From NCBI RefSeq assembly GCF_018812025.1, contig NC_063045.1:19302420-19366419 (forward strand): a stretch of DNA of 64,000 nt, given 5' to 3'. How positions within the stretch are numbered: the first letter of the stretch is position 1; every line of letters begins with the position of its first letter. Origin of the DNA: Megalobrama amblycephala. Taxonomy: Eukaryota; Chordata; Actinopteri; Cypriniformes; Xenocyprididae. A program made the translations under genes and the position numbers. This document shows positions 10,318 to 23,134 of the stretch, piece after piece. The notes beneath the pieces are model-generated. The model did not search any database and was not told the origin of the DNA. It was given only the letters and a program-made list of their open reading frames with translations.

Positions 10318-13300
10318 TGGAAAGCCGAGAGGGCCAAATACACGTGAATTTTAACACGTCAACAACACGTTAAATACATGTATTTGACGTGTATTTCACG
10401 CGTGAAATACGTGTTAAATACGTGTGAACAAAACTGTGCAGGTCTATCATCTCTAGTCTATGGCGTTCGGACGAGCTCATTAATATGACGTTGCAACATG
10501 CATATGAGGGGTGAATTCAACTATGAGGGGTGACTTCAACAAAATGTGATGATTGCTATGGCGCGGGGTCAGTGCCAAAATCAAGCTTCCGAACGACCGA
10601 CCGACCGATCGAACGTCAAACCGAACGTCTGTCTGAACGTCTTGTACTTTGAACGTCTAACTGAGCGTGTCGACCCACGTGACGACCTGACGTGACGCCA
10701 ACGTCTTGAAATTAACTGGTTTTTAACCATGTAAGGTGCCAAGCTGATGTGTAAAGACTATAAATATACATTACAGGCATGAAAGTATGTGTTTTACTAG
10801 CATATAACTGTAAAAAACATCCTAGTCTTAATTTGATCCGTACAATCATGTTAACTGTTAGCTTTATTGCCTACTGTACAATATAGCCTATACCAGTCCA
10901 TCAGACCTCTTTATCCTACTTCCCAGGAAATCTACAGAATACCAATCAGGTAATGTGCTCCAGGACAGCCTTTAGTGTGGGCTGTTAAACTAAACTCTGC
11001 TGGTCGTGTCCCTGCAGGAACTAAATTGTATAGCCTTGCTTTATACACCTTTTTCCACCAGTTACTTTAAAAAATAATAATTAGTTATAGTAGTTACTTC
11101 TCACAAATAGTAGCTGAGTTAGTAACTAAGTTACTTCATTCTCAATTACCAGGGAAAGTAACTATTGGGTTACTTTTTAATTTTCTTTTTTCAAATATGT
11201 CAAATAACTTGGATGCCCTAATATTAAATATGTTAAATGAATGAAATGGACACTAAATAGAATAAAATATTTTTATAAAACATTGTACCTAATCTACACT
11301 ATTTTAATGTTGCTGTGGGGCAACGTGAGAGACAACTATCAAATTCAATATATTATTGTAAATATTATCATTACTATGGAACAATAAAACACAATAGATG
11401 GTTTAGAACTTTTAATATTTATTGCACAGGCTACAACTGGCCAACAAATAAGTCTAAAAATAAATTATGCTTGATCCTTCTTGACTTATGATCCGCTCTT
11501 ATTCATGACATGAAATTTATCTGTACTGTAGGCTACTGTTGGTAGCCATTAAAGAAAACGTATTTCACATTTATGTTTAAATAGGCCTATTATAATGTTA
11601 TTTTTTAATTTCATCTATTTGATATTGAAAAGTGAACAGCATGAGTAAGATGCATCATATGATGCCAATATATCGGGAGTCATGAAGTGGGTCAGACATG
11701 ATTTTGACCACTTCTTTAAGTTTTGTTTTGTAGAAAGCCTTTCTTAAAGTGAATTTCGTTTTGTAAAAAATGTATCTTAATTTAAATCAATGTTTCATCA
11801 ACCAATTGCCTAGATTTAATAAATAAGAAGCAAATAAAGTAGACAATATAATCATGGCAGGCGCGGGCGCGATCACTGGTGCATGAACTGGAGCGCGACT
11901 TATAGGCTAAATGAACCGAGACTCAGTATAGTCTGCTTGACTCACAGACATGAGAAATATATCTATAGAAAGCTTGACATGTCTATTTTTATGTAGTCAA
12001 ATTGGTGTGGTTCTAAAAACAAAGTATGGTCACATCAAATAGGCCTACTGATTAAAAATAAAAGAAAGAAGAAATTGTTGTTGTTGCAGGGGCAGTATTT
12101 TATAATTAATTTATAATTGTTTTATAGGCCTAATTATAAATAAATAGGGTTAGGGTCTCAATAATTTCATAATAAGCATTAAGGAATCTTGCAGCTATTC
12201 TATTTCTATAAGTTAAATAATATGATCAAGTCACTGCTCTGTAACAAATTAGAATGAAAAAAAATAAATTGTAAAAGTTTTTGGCCAATCAAATCAAACT
12301 TTAGGCTACTGTTTACAAAAGACGAGGTCGAATTCCGATGTGTGTAGATGTAAGAAGTAGATGTAAGTATAAGTATATATCTGATTTAAATGGTCAGGAT
12401 ATTTTATGCAATATATCAATAGCTTATTTAATTTAGGCGTAGCTTTAGCATTTCGAAAATAGAAGTTTGTTCCTAAAACTTTTAATGGGAGATGGAGAAA
12501 ATGTTCGTGGAATGTCTCGTTCTTTTCCAAATTAGCCGTCCAAGCGTGTGGAAAAGGATACAATCGAATCATGAGTTAAATTAAGGTAAGAAAAGCACAA
12601 ACGTGTTACAACGTGTCTTTACACGTAAACAACACGTTGGGAAGACGATCGGTTACTCGCACTTCCGACCGATCGCCATAGGAACGCGTTAACAACACGT
12701 AAGCACGTGAAGGAACGTGTTACATGAAATAAATATATGATATTTCGCTAGGTGGCGACAAGTGTCTGATAAAATGTATTTTATGTATCATTGTATCATT
12801 TATTCAAGAGATCAGTTCAAAAACTCAAGGCTGTGGAAATAAAGTCTGTTGTTTATCCTTTTGATATTTCATTTTAAAAAGTGACTGTCTATCGTGTTCG
12901 GATCTAGCCCCTTACATTTCCCTTCATTTGTAAAATTCAAAATTCACCTCTGCAATTCTTCAATTCGTGACACATTAAAAAAAAGTCTAATAGAAATGTA
13001 TAGAAAATATGCTTGACACTTGACAGTTTATGGCAACTAGTTCAACCATTTTGCATTAAATGACTCATGCAAGGAACTAATGTTTTAAGGAGTAAAACTA
13101 TTCATCAGGGAACAAATATCATATTTAATCTAAATGACAATTGATGAATTAGGAAACAGCAGACACACAATCAATTGCATGACTGTACCAAAGAATTTTC
13201 ATTTTTTTTTTCAAGAGAATGAGAAATTGCTTTTATGATAGCCTAGTATGTATTTTTCATGTCTGATAATAAAATAAAAACACAGCAACACACTTCTACA

Positions 13301-15740
13301 GAATGTAAAGTATAAGTTATATAGACAATATATTTTCTAAAAGGCATGCCTCAATATTGACTTTTGAGCTCGGGTAGGCTACATAGCCTACCTTTAATCA
13401 ACCAAATCAATCCTAGTTTTTATTTGTGTGTGTAGACAGATAATTTTACAGATAATTAAAGATAATTTTGTCACCAAATCTCATTCAACTGAGATGAAGG
13501 AAAGAGGGTAAGAGCAACTGTCCACTAAAGGAACTGTAATGTTAAACTTTCATTCAAAAACATTTTAAAGGCTCTCCTGAGGCTTCACATGATATCAACT
13601 GAATATTCTGTTGATTTCATGGGAAAAAGGATAAAGAGATTCTGATGATATACAGGCAATTACAATAATTAACAATTTATTAATTTAGAGTGTCTTGCAT
13701 GGACTGTGAACATTGCAGCAGGAAATAAAATTAACAATAACAACAAGTTAGAATGATAATATAGGTCAAATTAAGAATATAGAATATCTGTGGACAGTCT
13801 GCTTTTTGAAACTAAAACAATGGAGGAGCACATGGATTCAGGAAAGAAATATGTTTGTGTTAGTGTTGTTTTAGATGTGTATTGCCTGTAATGTCCAGGA
13901 TTTAGTATTTAGGTATAAAATATCTTTATTTAGTGCCTATAATGTCCATTTATAGTCTTTATTATCAAATAGATGAAATTAAAAAATAACATTATAATAG
14001 GCCTATTTAAACATAAATGTGAAATACGTTTTCTTTAATGGCTACCAACAGTAGCCTACAGTACAGATAAATTTCATGTCGTGAATAAGAGCGGATCATA
14101 AGTCAAGAAGGATCAAGCATAATTTATTTTTAGACTTATTTGTTGGCCAGTTGTAGCCTGTGCAATAAATATTAAAAGTTCTAAACCATCTATTGTTTTT
14201 TATTGTTCCATAGTAATGATAATATTTACAATAATATATTGAATTTGATAGTTGTCTCTCACGTTGCCCCACAGCAACATTAAAATAGTGTAGATTAGGT
14301 ACAATGTTTTATAAAAATATTTTATTCTATTTAGTGTCCATTTCATTCATTTAACATATTTAATATTAGGGCATCCAAGTTATTTGACATATTTGAAAAA
14401 AGAAAATTAAAAAGTAACCCAATAGTTACTTTCCCTGGTAATTGAGAATGAAGTAACTTAGTTACTAACTCAGCTACTATTTGTGAGAAGTAACTACTAT
14501 AACTAATTATTATTTTTTAAAGTAACTGGTGGAAAAAGGTGTATAAAGCAAGGCTATACAATTTAGTTCCTGCAGGGACACGACCAGCAGAGTTTAGTTT
14601 AACAGCCCACACTAAAGGCTGTCCTGGAGCACATTACCTGATTGGTATTCTGTAGATTTCCTGGGAAGTAGGATAAAGAGGTCTGATGGACTGGTATAGG
14701 CTATATTGTACAGTAGGCAATAAAGCTAACAGTTAACATGATTGTACGGATCAAATTAAGACTAGGATGTTTTTACAGTTATATGCTAGTAAAACACATA
14801 CTTTCATGCCTGTAATGTACATTTATAGTCTTTACACATCAGCTTGGCACCTTACATGGTTAAAAACCAGTTAATTTCAAGACGTTGGCGTCACGTCAGG
14901 TCGTCACGTGGGTCGACACGCTCAGTTAGACGTTCAAAGTACAAGACGTTCAGATAGACGTTCGGTTTGACGTTCGATCGGTCGGTCGGTCGTTCGGAAG
15001 CTTGATTTTGGCACTGATCCCGCGCCATAGTGCATTGGCTCACACACTGCACTGAGCCGTGTGAGGACCGTGTTCTGATACGTGTTAGCGAAAAAATAAA
15101 TAAATAACTTCACTGCTACACGTGAATCACGCGTGAACGTCTGACTCTACACTTCACTGCCACACGTGATTTACGTGACGTCTGCGTGACGTCTACGCCT
15201 CGTCTGCGTCTTGAAATGAATGGATTTAATAGCAAAAAATTAAGACGTCAGTGAGACGTTCAGTGAGACGAGTGCATGTTGCAAAGTCATATATTTGAGC
15301 CATTCGGAACGCCATATATTTGAGCCATTCGGAACGCCATACCGCCGCGCACTTTGAGCGCAGCTCCAACACGTGACCGTGACGTCTAACGTCTCATATC
15401 TTACGTCTGACGCCTGAATACTATGGGATTTTGGCCAGACGGCTGGCGTGCGTATACATGTTAGTTCTCCTCTCAGTTTGCTTAGCAATCATCAAATTTT
15501 GTTGAATTCACCCCTCATAAAATAGCAAAACGACACCTCATAGCTAAACGCCTCATTCGCGCCGCAAGACCTCCAGACGCGCGTAAACGCGTCTTTACAT
15601 TGACTTAACATTGAAATCATTCGCGCCAGACGCTCTATTCGCGTTTGGTGTGAACACAGCATTAAACATTTATACACATACTTAAAAATTGATTTTTCAA
15701 ATATTGACGTGTTAAAATTCACGTGTATTTGGCCTTCTAT
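10318..15740. mobile_element. 5.4-kb foldback DNA transposon with kilobase-long arms, 9-bp target duplication
   Basis: The left arm (10318-11624) and right arm (13963-15740) are inverted copies. Where compared over the inner 100 bases they differ by about one base. Outer ends share GGCCAAATACACGTG, and the element is flanked by exact 9-bp direct repeats actaatcta (10309-10317 and 15741-15749). Long terminal inverted repeats with 9-bp duplications are typical of Mutator-like elements. The right arm is about 470 bp longer because of extra sequence around 15030-15480. The 2.3-kb interior (11625-13962) has no transposase-like ORF, so the element looks non-autonomous. ACGTC/ACGTG words are dense near both ends and again at 12600-12725. 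Confidence 0.85.
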
Positions 15741-15949
15741 ACTAATCTAAACGAAAACACACATTCATTCATACAGTGACAGGGAAATTGTGAGATTACA
15801 GAGGATGAATTAAGTCCCAATTGTATAGCGTTAAACATTATTTCTTTGACCGCAACCTGAGAGAATTAACATACTAGCAATTCAACCTTAGTTTGTTTGC
15901 TTATTAAGAGTTGCACATGATACATACGCTATGTGCCCCGGCGCCATAA

Positions 15950-16256
15950 CCTGATATTGCTGAGTTCAACATGTTCCTGGGTCAACATTTTTGTTGATCC
16001 TGGAACAACATTCAAATCAACCATCAGATTTGAGGGACAAGTTTACAGATTATGTCAAGTTTAGGCTTACAATCATGAATTGGTGCTTCTACATCAGTGT
16101 TATTCATTTCCCTCTGATTTTTGGGACAACTTGTGGGTAGGGTTAGGTTTAGGGGTAGGAATAGGGTTAAGAAGACTAAATTTTCACACTAGAATGTTGT
16201 TCCAGGATCAACAAAATATGTTGACCCAGGAATGCATCTAACTCAGCAATATCAGG
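15950..16256. mobile_element. MITE with nested inverted repeats ('GATCCTGGAACAACATT')
   Basis: Ends are inverted copies CCTGATATTGCTGAGTT / AACTCAGCAATATCAGG. Inside, both sub-ends carry 'ttcctgggtcaacat' and 'gatcctggaacaacatt' in inverted order. A second copy, in the opposite orientation and without the outer 17-bp ends, lies at 60305-60568. The middle has the 'tagggttaggtttaggggtagg' tract found in many fish repeats. Non-coding. Confidence 0.7.
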
Positions 16257-16754
16257 ACGTGCATACAAGGCACCTACTGGCGATTAATTCATATTATTAG
16301 CAACAATTTTGAGAGTTTCTGCTGGTTTAAGAGAAACTCTGGAATGTCTTTGAAATGCATAGCTGGGCAGAGGAGGTTTCTTGGAGAATGTCACTTTGAT
16401 TTGTGGTGATTTGTGCCTTGGGGCTTCTCCGCAAGTCTCCATTTCCTGATAACGTTGTAGATTTATACATTACTGTCAAAAGGTGTTGCTTAGTCATCTG
16501 GTCTTAAAGTTTGTGGAACAAAGGAGGGTCTTCTTTATTGGTCCGCTCTGTTAATACAAACCCTGGTTTGAAATTAAGCAGGCATGGGAGAGCGGTCTCT
16601 TTTTTATGGCTCACTAATGGTTCTGTGAGGATTCAGCTGTAATCTTTGGAATGTGGCGTTGTGCTCATTTGGTGGGCTTCGTTCATGGATGGTCCTACAA
16701 CAAAAATAATGACTTTATTTAACAATCTCTTCACTTCCATGTCAGTTTCCTATG

Positions 16755-17135
16755 CAGTTAACGTAATAAGCACAGTGCAGCGCTTCCATGTTTACATCCG
16801 AACGCAGGCTCAGTATTGGCGGACGCTGTTCACGTGAGCAGCTCGATGCATGAGTGTGATGCTGACGCAGGAGCCGGCAAATATTGAATCGCCGTTCTGA
16901 CGTAGAACCTGGAAGCGCTGCACCGTTTACTACTTCAACCGCTTAGGAGACGGACATGGAAGATGTCTCTCCATTAACTGCCTTTGCAACGAACAAGATC
17001 ATAAAGAGACCGTAAAACTAACCCATATGAATTGAGTGGTTTAGTCCAAATTTTCAGAAAAGACTTGATCGCTTTTTATGATGAAAAGATTTCATTTAGG
17101 CTTTTACTCACATATAAACATTGATCAGTGAACCT
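16755..17135. mobile_element. Truncated foldback MITE, same family as rab11b intron 4 copy
   Basis: The end 'gaattgagtggtttagtcc ... aacattgatcagtgaac' (about 17025-17130) matches 35735-35840 in rab11b intron 4 almost word for word. An internal inverted pair GCAGCGCTTCCA / TGGAAGCGCTGC (about 16777 and 16911) forms the fold. It abuts the left border of the duplicated IFI44-like block at 17145. Confidence 0.6.
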
Positions 17136-17908
17136 ATGTCTCTCCTTGTGAGACAAAAATAGCACAAGAGATTTACCACAAATCTCCCACATTTGCCCCT
17201 GTATTTTTATTTTTTTTAGCTTATTCAGTTCTGTGATTGGGTTTCAGTAAAGTTAGTAAGTATTAAATGTCTGTTTAAGCATGCAGGTAAATATGCAATG
17301 TAGTTCAAGAGAGGCTTTTATCATTCAGTTGTTCCAAAATGATAAAATATAGGCTTTTAAATATAAATATAAAATAAATCACTTTATCATTACATAAAGT
17401 ATATTTAATTAAATATATTTTTCTATACAGAAGTAAAATTTTGTCATAAAAATGTATATAAAATTATTCATTTTTATTTTCATTTTGAACAAAACTTTCA
17501 AACAGAATCACAAATTTCCCATTTATTGAAAGAAACATATTTTATGCTTATACAGTTTTTACTGTGTATTTCTCTTTATTTGCAGTACTAACACGTCATT
17601 AGTATTACACTTTTAACTACTGTGGCACAACAATATAACAAGCAACTACAACAGCAAAAATGCAACATGCTTAAGTGATAAGATCTTTGTTTGCACTTCC
17701 TATCATTTTCTTGAATGGGTATATATGATTCTGAAAGAAGACAAACAGAACAGAATAATCTTAAAATGACTTATTGTGGTTATCTAGAGATATACATCTA
17801 TAATAAGTAGTACAAATAGCAAACCAATATAAGATTACACACAAATATAACATTAAATCAGCTACAAAGGGAGAAAAAACTTCACTAGTAGCACTTTATA
17901 AGATTGTC

Positions 17909-20498
17909 CTAAATAGGACCAGCATCATCCAGATAGTCATCTGCAAAGTTGAGCATCTGCTGTAGAGCGGTGAGTAGCAGGACGTCACAGTTGAGCTCCA
18001 GCTCCAGCTCCTGACTGTAGTTCTTCACCGGTAACACACAAGACACCGGCACACCCAACCGAGAGCTCACCTCCTGAACCTGCAGAGACAAACAACATCT
18101 CAGTCACATTTATGCATTTAGCAGATGTTTCTATCCAAAGTGACTAACAATAGAGGAACATAATCAATTTGTCACAGAGCCAACAATGTTTATAGTATAC
18201 AATGCCAGGTTTATTAGAAAACTAGATTAGGAAACAAGGTAGAGCAGAGGAGGAATGCAGAACAGAAAAAAATATTATTTTTTTGTGTAAGCATATTGGT
18301 TTAAGGTTGTGGAGTGGTTAAGTTTTTGCAGAAGTGGTGTGTCTTAAGCCACTTTGTAAAAGTTGTGATGCTCTCAGCAGTTCAGGTGGAGGTTGGCAGC
18401 TCAGTTTTCACCAGAGAGGAGCGGAGAGGGTGAAGGTTTTGGAAAGTGACTTTGTGCGAAGGCCTTGATGCGATAAACCAAAAATAAATAAATAAACTAA
18501 CGTTAATCAAAAGGCGCAGCTTGCACAATCTATCGTTCAGAGGTTGTTTTTTTATGGGGTCAACCAGCGTACAAAATGTGCGACAAAGACGACTCCTTGA
18601 TTGTCTCGTTAAGATGACGTAAAAGTGCGTTCCAAAAAAAGAGTTTTTTTGACCCTTCATCCCTTTGCAGCTCTCACTCTGGAAAGTAAACCCTTTGAAG
18701 GGACTAGGGCAGAGGGATGAGCCTTCCGAATCGAACGCAGGGCGTGTCTCACCTTCGTCTTGATGTAGGAAGTGATATAAACATTTTGAAGATCTTCCTC
18801 CACATCAGGACATGCTTCATCTACTTTTGCCATCAAAACCATCTGGGGAATGCCTGAAAATGTGTAAATAACTATTAGTCAGTCATGGCATAAGACAAGA
18901 GTTATGCAAAAAAACTGCAAGTATTAGTGTTAGTCACTAGATTAAAATTAATCTTTGATATAACAGTTATTTAAAAATGGTATTCACTTACCCAGTGAGT
19001 TCACTTTTCTGCGTATGGCAGCAAGTTTTTCCTCTAGTTTGTCAGACATGAGGGAGATTTTGGTGGCGTCTATCACGTACACCACACAGTGGATCTTCTC
19101 CTGTAGAGATGCAGGTTTGGAGGCCTTTTGCTCATCTGGTTGAAATGGTGTCCTGGGGTTGAACTGAATTCAGAGGATTTAGCATGAAACAAACATTTTA
19201 TCATTTATACTTCAGTCTTCATTAATTGTGAAGACAAGTGCACTTACTTTATAGCGGTCTGGTACGTGACCTTGAAGAATGCTGCTGATGTCCTCAATAT
19301 CCAGTCCTGCACCTGATTGCTCCTCGAGTCCCATGGTGTCACACAACACAAACGGCAGTGGCTTTCCCTCACGACCGTCTTTCACTGGGTATGTGCGAAA
19401 CTACCAACCAAGAAGAGAAACACATCAAGAGCTGAAGAGCTGCTCCTCAACCTGAAGAGAGACTTCTGTAGGAAACACTATGAATCCTGTTGAATCTGTA
19501 CCTGTGTGGTGAGGCTAGTGCCTGCAGATCCTGACATGGCTTTACTGGTCATGCGGCCCATGAAGATGGAGTTGATGGAGTTGAAGAAACTGGATTTTCC
19601 AGCACCTACAGGACCGATCATTAGGATTCTGACACGACTCACAGACGTCATCATGGGTTTATAATTCCTGATCATTTTCATGAGCTCGTCTCTTCGTCTA
19701 CAACAGAAATCACAACTGTATTGTTACACTATACTGTATGAAATCAGCAGCAAAATAACACTGAGTGAAAACTTACTTTGCTGTCCACTCAACATTCCTC
19801 CACGGCTTCACCTTGGCACTGATCTGAGGATCTTTTTCTGAGGAAGTTTTATTATACAGCTAATGTTAACATTTTAAGATACTGGACTCTGAACTTATAT
19901 AATTTAATGTACACAACTACATGTTTGTTTCAACTACAATAAATGATAAACATTTTTTTCTGATAATTGACTTACTTTGTTCCACTTTGTACACCTCACA
20001 TTCAGTTAGTTGAGTGTCATTCCCATACACTGTGGCAGGATGAAAATTGAATGCATTATTCCCCGCTCTTTGATCATACACAACTGGTTGGTTGTTGTAG
20101 CAAAAGTACAGCTGATCACCAAAGTTGGGTACTCTAGCATCATCATAACGTGCAGTATATCCACTGTTAATTTTGATGCAGAGAGGATTTGAATGTTGAA
20201 CACCTTGAAAGCTGAACAGGAAAGCTCTCTCATCTCTAATATCCCGTCCACTTTGAGTATAATCTACACTAGTGTATCCACCAAAGATGTAGCCTGAACG
20301 GTTGTAGGCTACAAGTAATGTTGGACCCTGACGGTCACATCGCTGGTGGAAGGCAGAAGCGTGATATCCATGAACAGAAGCTTTGTAGAGAAGAGTCAGT
20401 TCAACATTCCCCATCAAGGAACAGAGCTGCTTTCTTTGCTTTTCTGATAATTTAGAAGAGAGGGAGTCCAAGCTTAGATTTCCCAGCATTTTTTTCAT
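17909..20498 (-). CDS. ifi44l-like: IFI44-like protein, gene 1 (interferon-induced, TLDc + GTPase domains), 458 aa
   Basis: Seven coding exons on the minus strand: 19976-20498, 19777-19837, 19502-19697, 19248-19400, 18992-19163, 18753-18853, 17909-18079. All junctions are AG/GT, phases agree, and the sum is 1377 nt (458 aa plus stop), close to the usual IFI44/IFI44L length of about 440-450 aa. Exon 1 encodes an N-terminal TLDc-type domain (LLYKASVHGYHASAFHQRC, GYIFGGYTS). The GTPase-like domain has the P-loop GPVGAGKS at 223-230, DTMG at 281-284 and AKVD near 377-380. The start is the first ATG after an acceptor (MKKMLGN). The family is interferon-induced, cytoplasmic and tied to antiviral responses or their feedback control; its biochemistry is poorly defined. 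Intron 6 holds an old interspersed repeat shared with gene 2. Whether the orthologue is IFI44 or IFI44L cannot be told here. Confidence 0.93.
18095..18290. repeat. Old interspersed repeat in intron 6 of IFI44-like gene 1
   Basis: Contains 'tttatgcatttagcagatg' and 'atccaaagtgactaac', a motif pair widespread in teleost genomes. It is also present at the same place in gene 2 (about 28091-28285), so it predates the duplication. A related piece ('tttgtcacagagccaac') lies at 49595-49660. Confidence 0.6.
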
Positions 20499-20828
20499 CT
20501 TTAAGACAAGACAAAAAAGACATGCAAAAAGAAATTACAGAACGTTTACGTATAACAGATACAGTTTATTTTAGGCAGCAGCAGTATTGACTAAATTAAT
20601 AATAGTAAAAAATGGTTGTCGTTCAGTTTTTTACTCTCAAAGACGTAACCACACTTAATTGTTATCTTATCTAACTCTTTAATTAATGCACGTCAACATA
20701 AACTATATTTTTAACACTGTAAGATGTTTACGTTAACATATTTTCTAGCATTTCGCAGAAGGAGCTCAGGGTGGACCAAACAATATTTGCACACAGGGCT
20801 GACGCTCTGTCAGATGCTAGTTTAACCA

Positions 20829-20843
20829 GAAACGAAACTGAAA
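20829..20843 (+). promoter_or_regulatory. ISRE-like element in intron 1 of IFI44-like gene 1
   Basis: GAAACGAAACTGAAA contains GAAACTGAAA, which fits the interferon-stimulated response element core GAAANNGAAA (IRF/ISGF3 binding). It lies about 330 bp upstream of the coding ATG, between it and the inferred non-coding first exon. The site is conserved at 30824-30838 in gene 2. Confidence 0.55.
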
Positions 20844-21082
20844 TCTGTACGACAAAGAATGACTGACTGAATGAATGAATTAATGCATTTTTAGTTAATC
20901 ACTAAAATGTAATAACAGTTTGTTAAAAGGTAAATATTTAGACCTGAGAAACTACTTTCGTGTTTGAAAACGACAGCATTAGGCCTACGATAAATTTGTT
21001 TTAAATCCCTATAGAACTTAGCTAACATTTTTTAACATGAAAATTCATGATTTAAGATATTTAGATCACCTATGAAGCTTAC

Positions 21083-21150
21083 CTTTTAGCGATATCTTTG
21101 TGTATAAACACTGAAATGCTCTTCGCACAAGATCACGGCAGCAGAATGTG
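21083..21150 (-). other. Probable non-coding first exon of IFI44-like gene 1
   Basis: On the minus strand a short segment ends in a good donor (CTAAAAG followed by GTAAGC at 21077-21082). The coding exon starts right after an acceptor at 20499-20500, so an upstream untranslated exon is required, and this is the best candidate. The same donor is kept in gene 2 (exon end 30985). The transcription start is a guess. Confidence 0.5.
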
Positions 21151-21222
21151 AGGCTCCTCCTGCACTTAACATAGCCTACTCCAGATAACAGCGGAAATTA
21201 CCTATGGAAGGTGACCACATGG

Positions 21223-21223
<1 letters not shown>

Positions 21224-21269
<46 letters not shown>

Positions 21270-21270
21270 G
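21224..21270 (+). repeat. (CTAT)n microsatellite
   Basis: About 11 uninterrupted CTAT units just upstream of IFI44-like gene 1. The equivalent place in gene 2 (31141-31177) has only a few TATG/CTAT units. Confidence 0.95.
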
Positions 21271-22320
21271 GTTGTGGAGAAAAGTCATCTCTTCCTTGCT
21301 AATGAAGCTCAAGAAGCAGAGTTCCAGAAGTCAAATAAGACTTTATTGTACAAAGCAACAAGCCGAGATGCCTGCAGAACATGTGAGTTTGTCTCTGGTC
21401 AGGGTGCCATTCTTATACCATTTTCTTATCTGTTATTTTGCAATAACCACATGATTTAACTCTGGTAAGATTCACCCCCAGTTTATCACAATTAGGTCTT
21501 TCTTTTCTCACCCGAATCTAATTGTGGCAACCTGCCAAGTGATGGTCAACCCTTTATCAGAGGCAAGATATATTTTCCAAGGCCAATCTGCTTGCAAAGA
21601 TGAGAGAATCCTTCATGTGACATCGTTACTTTTCCTAATAATAGGTTTTGTCTGCAGGTATCAGTAGGTAAAAAATTACTAGGAAAAGTAAATACTGTAG
21701 TACACAAAAGAAAAATGAATTTTACAGTGCATTTATTTTTGTAGAGATGTTACAGTAATACATGTAAAGTAAAAATTCATTTTTACACTCTATTATGTTT
21801 TTCCTTAACATCACCACCACCACATTCATATTCTTATAATTCAAACATTCTTATATCACATACAATCTATCTTCCTATTGCTCTTCCACAACACCGCAAC
21901 TGCATGTGAATTAACAGTTTACATGTAACATTTCTACAAAAATTTATGTACTGTATGAATACAAATGTATTTATACAGTACTGCTTTTGCTGTTTAGGGT
22001 TGTGATGTTCCTCCATGTTCAAAAATGGTAGTGATTGTGCTGGACAAAATCCATATTCTGTATGCTTACGAACTTTATTGGTTGATTGTGATTCCTATTT
22101 CATTATAATGGCAGGTCAATTTAGCAGACATTACAAACTTACAATACCATGTCAGATATTTATGAAATATACATGATTGTCTGACAGATTTTAACAACTG
22201 AATGGATCATTTTGCATGTGAAGGCTCACAAGATGAAAGAATTTTTAGAAATTGTAAAGAGTTTGACTATTTCACTGACAGAATCAACTCATCCGTTTTG
22301 ATCAACAAGCCATGTGCAAT

Positions 22321-22965
22321 GTTTCATCAGGTCATCTTGCAAGTCTTGGTAGTAAATTGAGGGTTGTTCTCAGTTGCTCTGATCCCCTTATTCATATTGT
22401 GCTTTTTCTTCAACACCCTTAAAGGTTTTCTGGTACAACAAATTTGTAAACTTATGAATAAGGCTGCCAGCTGTGTTTCTAGGAAGTTTTAGTGTTTTGG
22501 AAATCTACTTGTTGCCAAAGACTTTCTAATGTAATAAAACAATTTGTTATCTATAGCTTTTGTGAGAGCTCTGTTGACTTGGCCATATTTGCAACTTTAG
22601 CACATGCATGGGATAAATGTATGTATGTGTAACAGCACAAGCTAATTGAGTTTTGTTACAGAGTTTCCAAAGGCTTAATTGTGTTTTAACACAATTTTGT
22701 ACCATATACAAATAAGTGACAGCAGCATTGAATAGGGGTTGAATAATTATGACATAGCTGTATTACACAACAATCCAATAATAGTATTAGATTATATATT
22801 TACATTATCACTTTTAATTTGCCACTAAACTGTTATAGATGCAAAAACAACAACAACAACAACAAAACTCTGTATCTTTAGAAAAGCTTACGGTTGTAAA
22901 TTATTAGTCTCCGGGGGGTTGAATAATTTTGATTGCAACCTCAGGTGGAAAGAAAGTACATTTCC
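22321..22965. repeat. Transposon-derived sequence beyond the duplication border
   Basis: Starts where the two IFI44-like blocks diverge. Carries two copies of 'ggggttgaataattatgac'/'gggttgaataattttgat', the kind of phrase found at ends of fish Tc1-like elements, and a (CAA)n tract at 22846-22865. No ORF. Confidence 0.45.
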
Positions 22966-23134
22966 ATAATGTACTTAAAGTGCTCTATTTTCACGCACTA
23001 ATTTTGTACTTAATATACTAAAAATTCTTCTTTAGTAGGCCTACTTCTTAATATAATCTTAAGAACATCTAAGTGTACTCAACTGTGTTGTGGCAAGTTG
23101 CCCGCCAATATGGCGGCGATGTTTGATGTTGTCA

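Larger units (their letters stand above)
17145..22320. repeat. Segmental duplication, copy 1 (contains IFI44-like gene 1)
   Basis: From 'ccttgtgagaca' at about 17145 to 'caagccatgtgcaat' ending at about 22320, this matches 26113-32672 in order and orientation: 3' flank, all seven coding exons, introns, 5' exon and 5' flank. Differences are a Tc1-like insertion and a diverged 31300-32260 segment in copy 2, and about 180 bp in intron 6 (18297-18482) present only here. A (CTAT)n tract at 21224-21269 is reduced in copy 2. Confidence 0.9.

Noticed and set aside
10318..15740. Assembly artefact as the explanation of the long inverted arms
   Set aside because: Kept as a caution only: the arms differ by indels (about 470 bp) and base changes, and a 9-bp target duplication flanks the unit, which an assembly error would not create.
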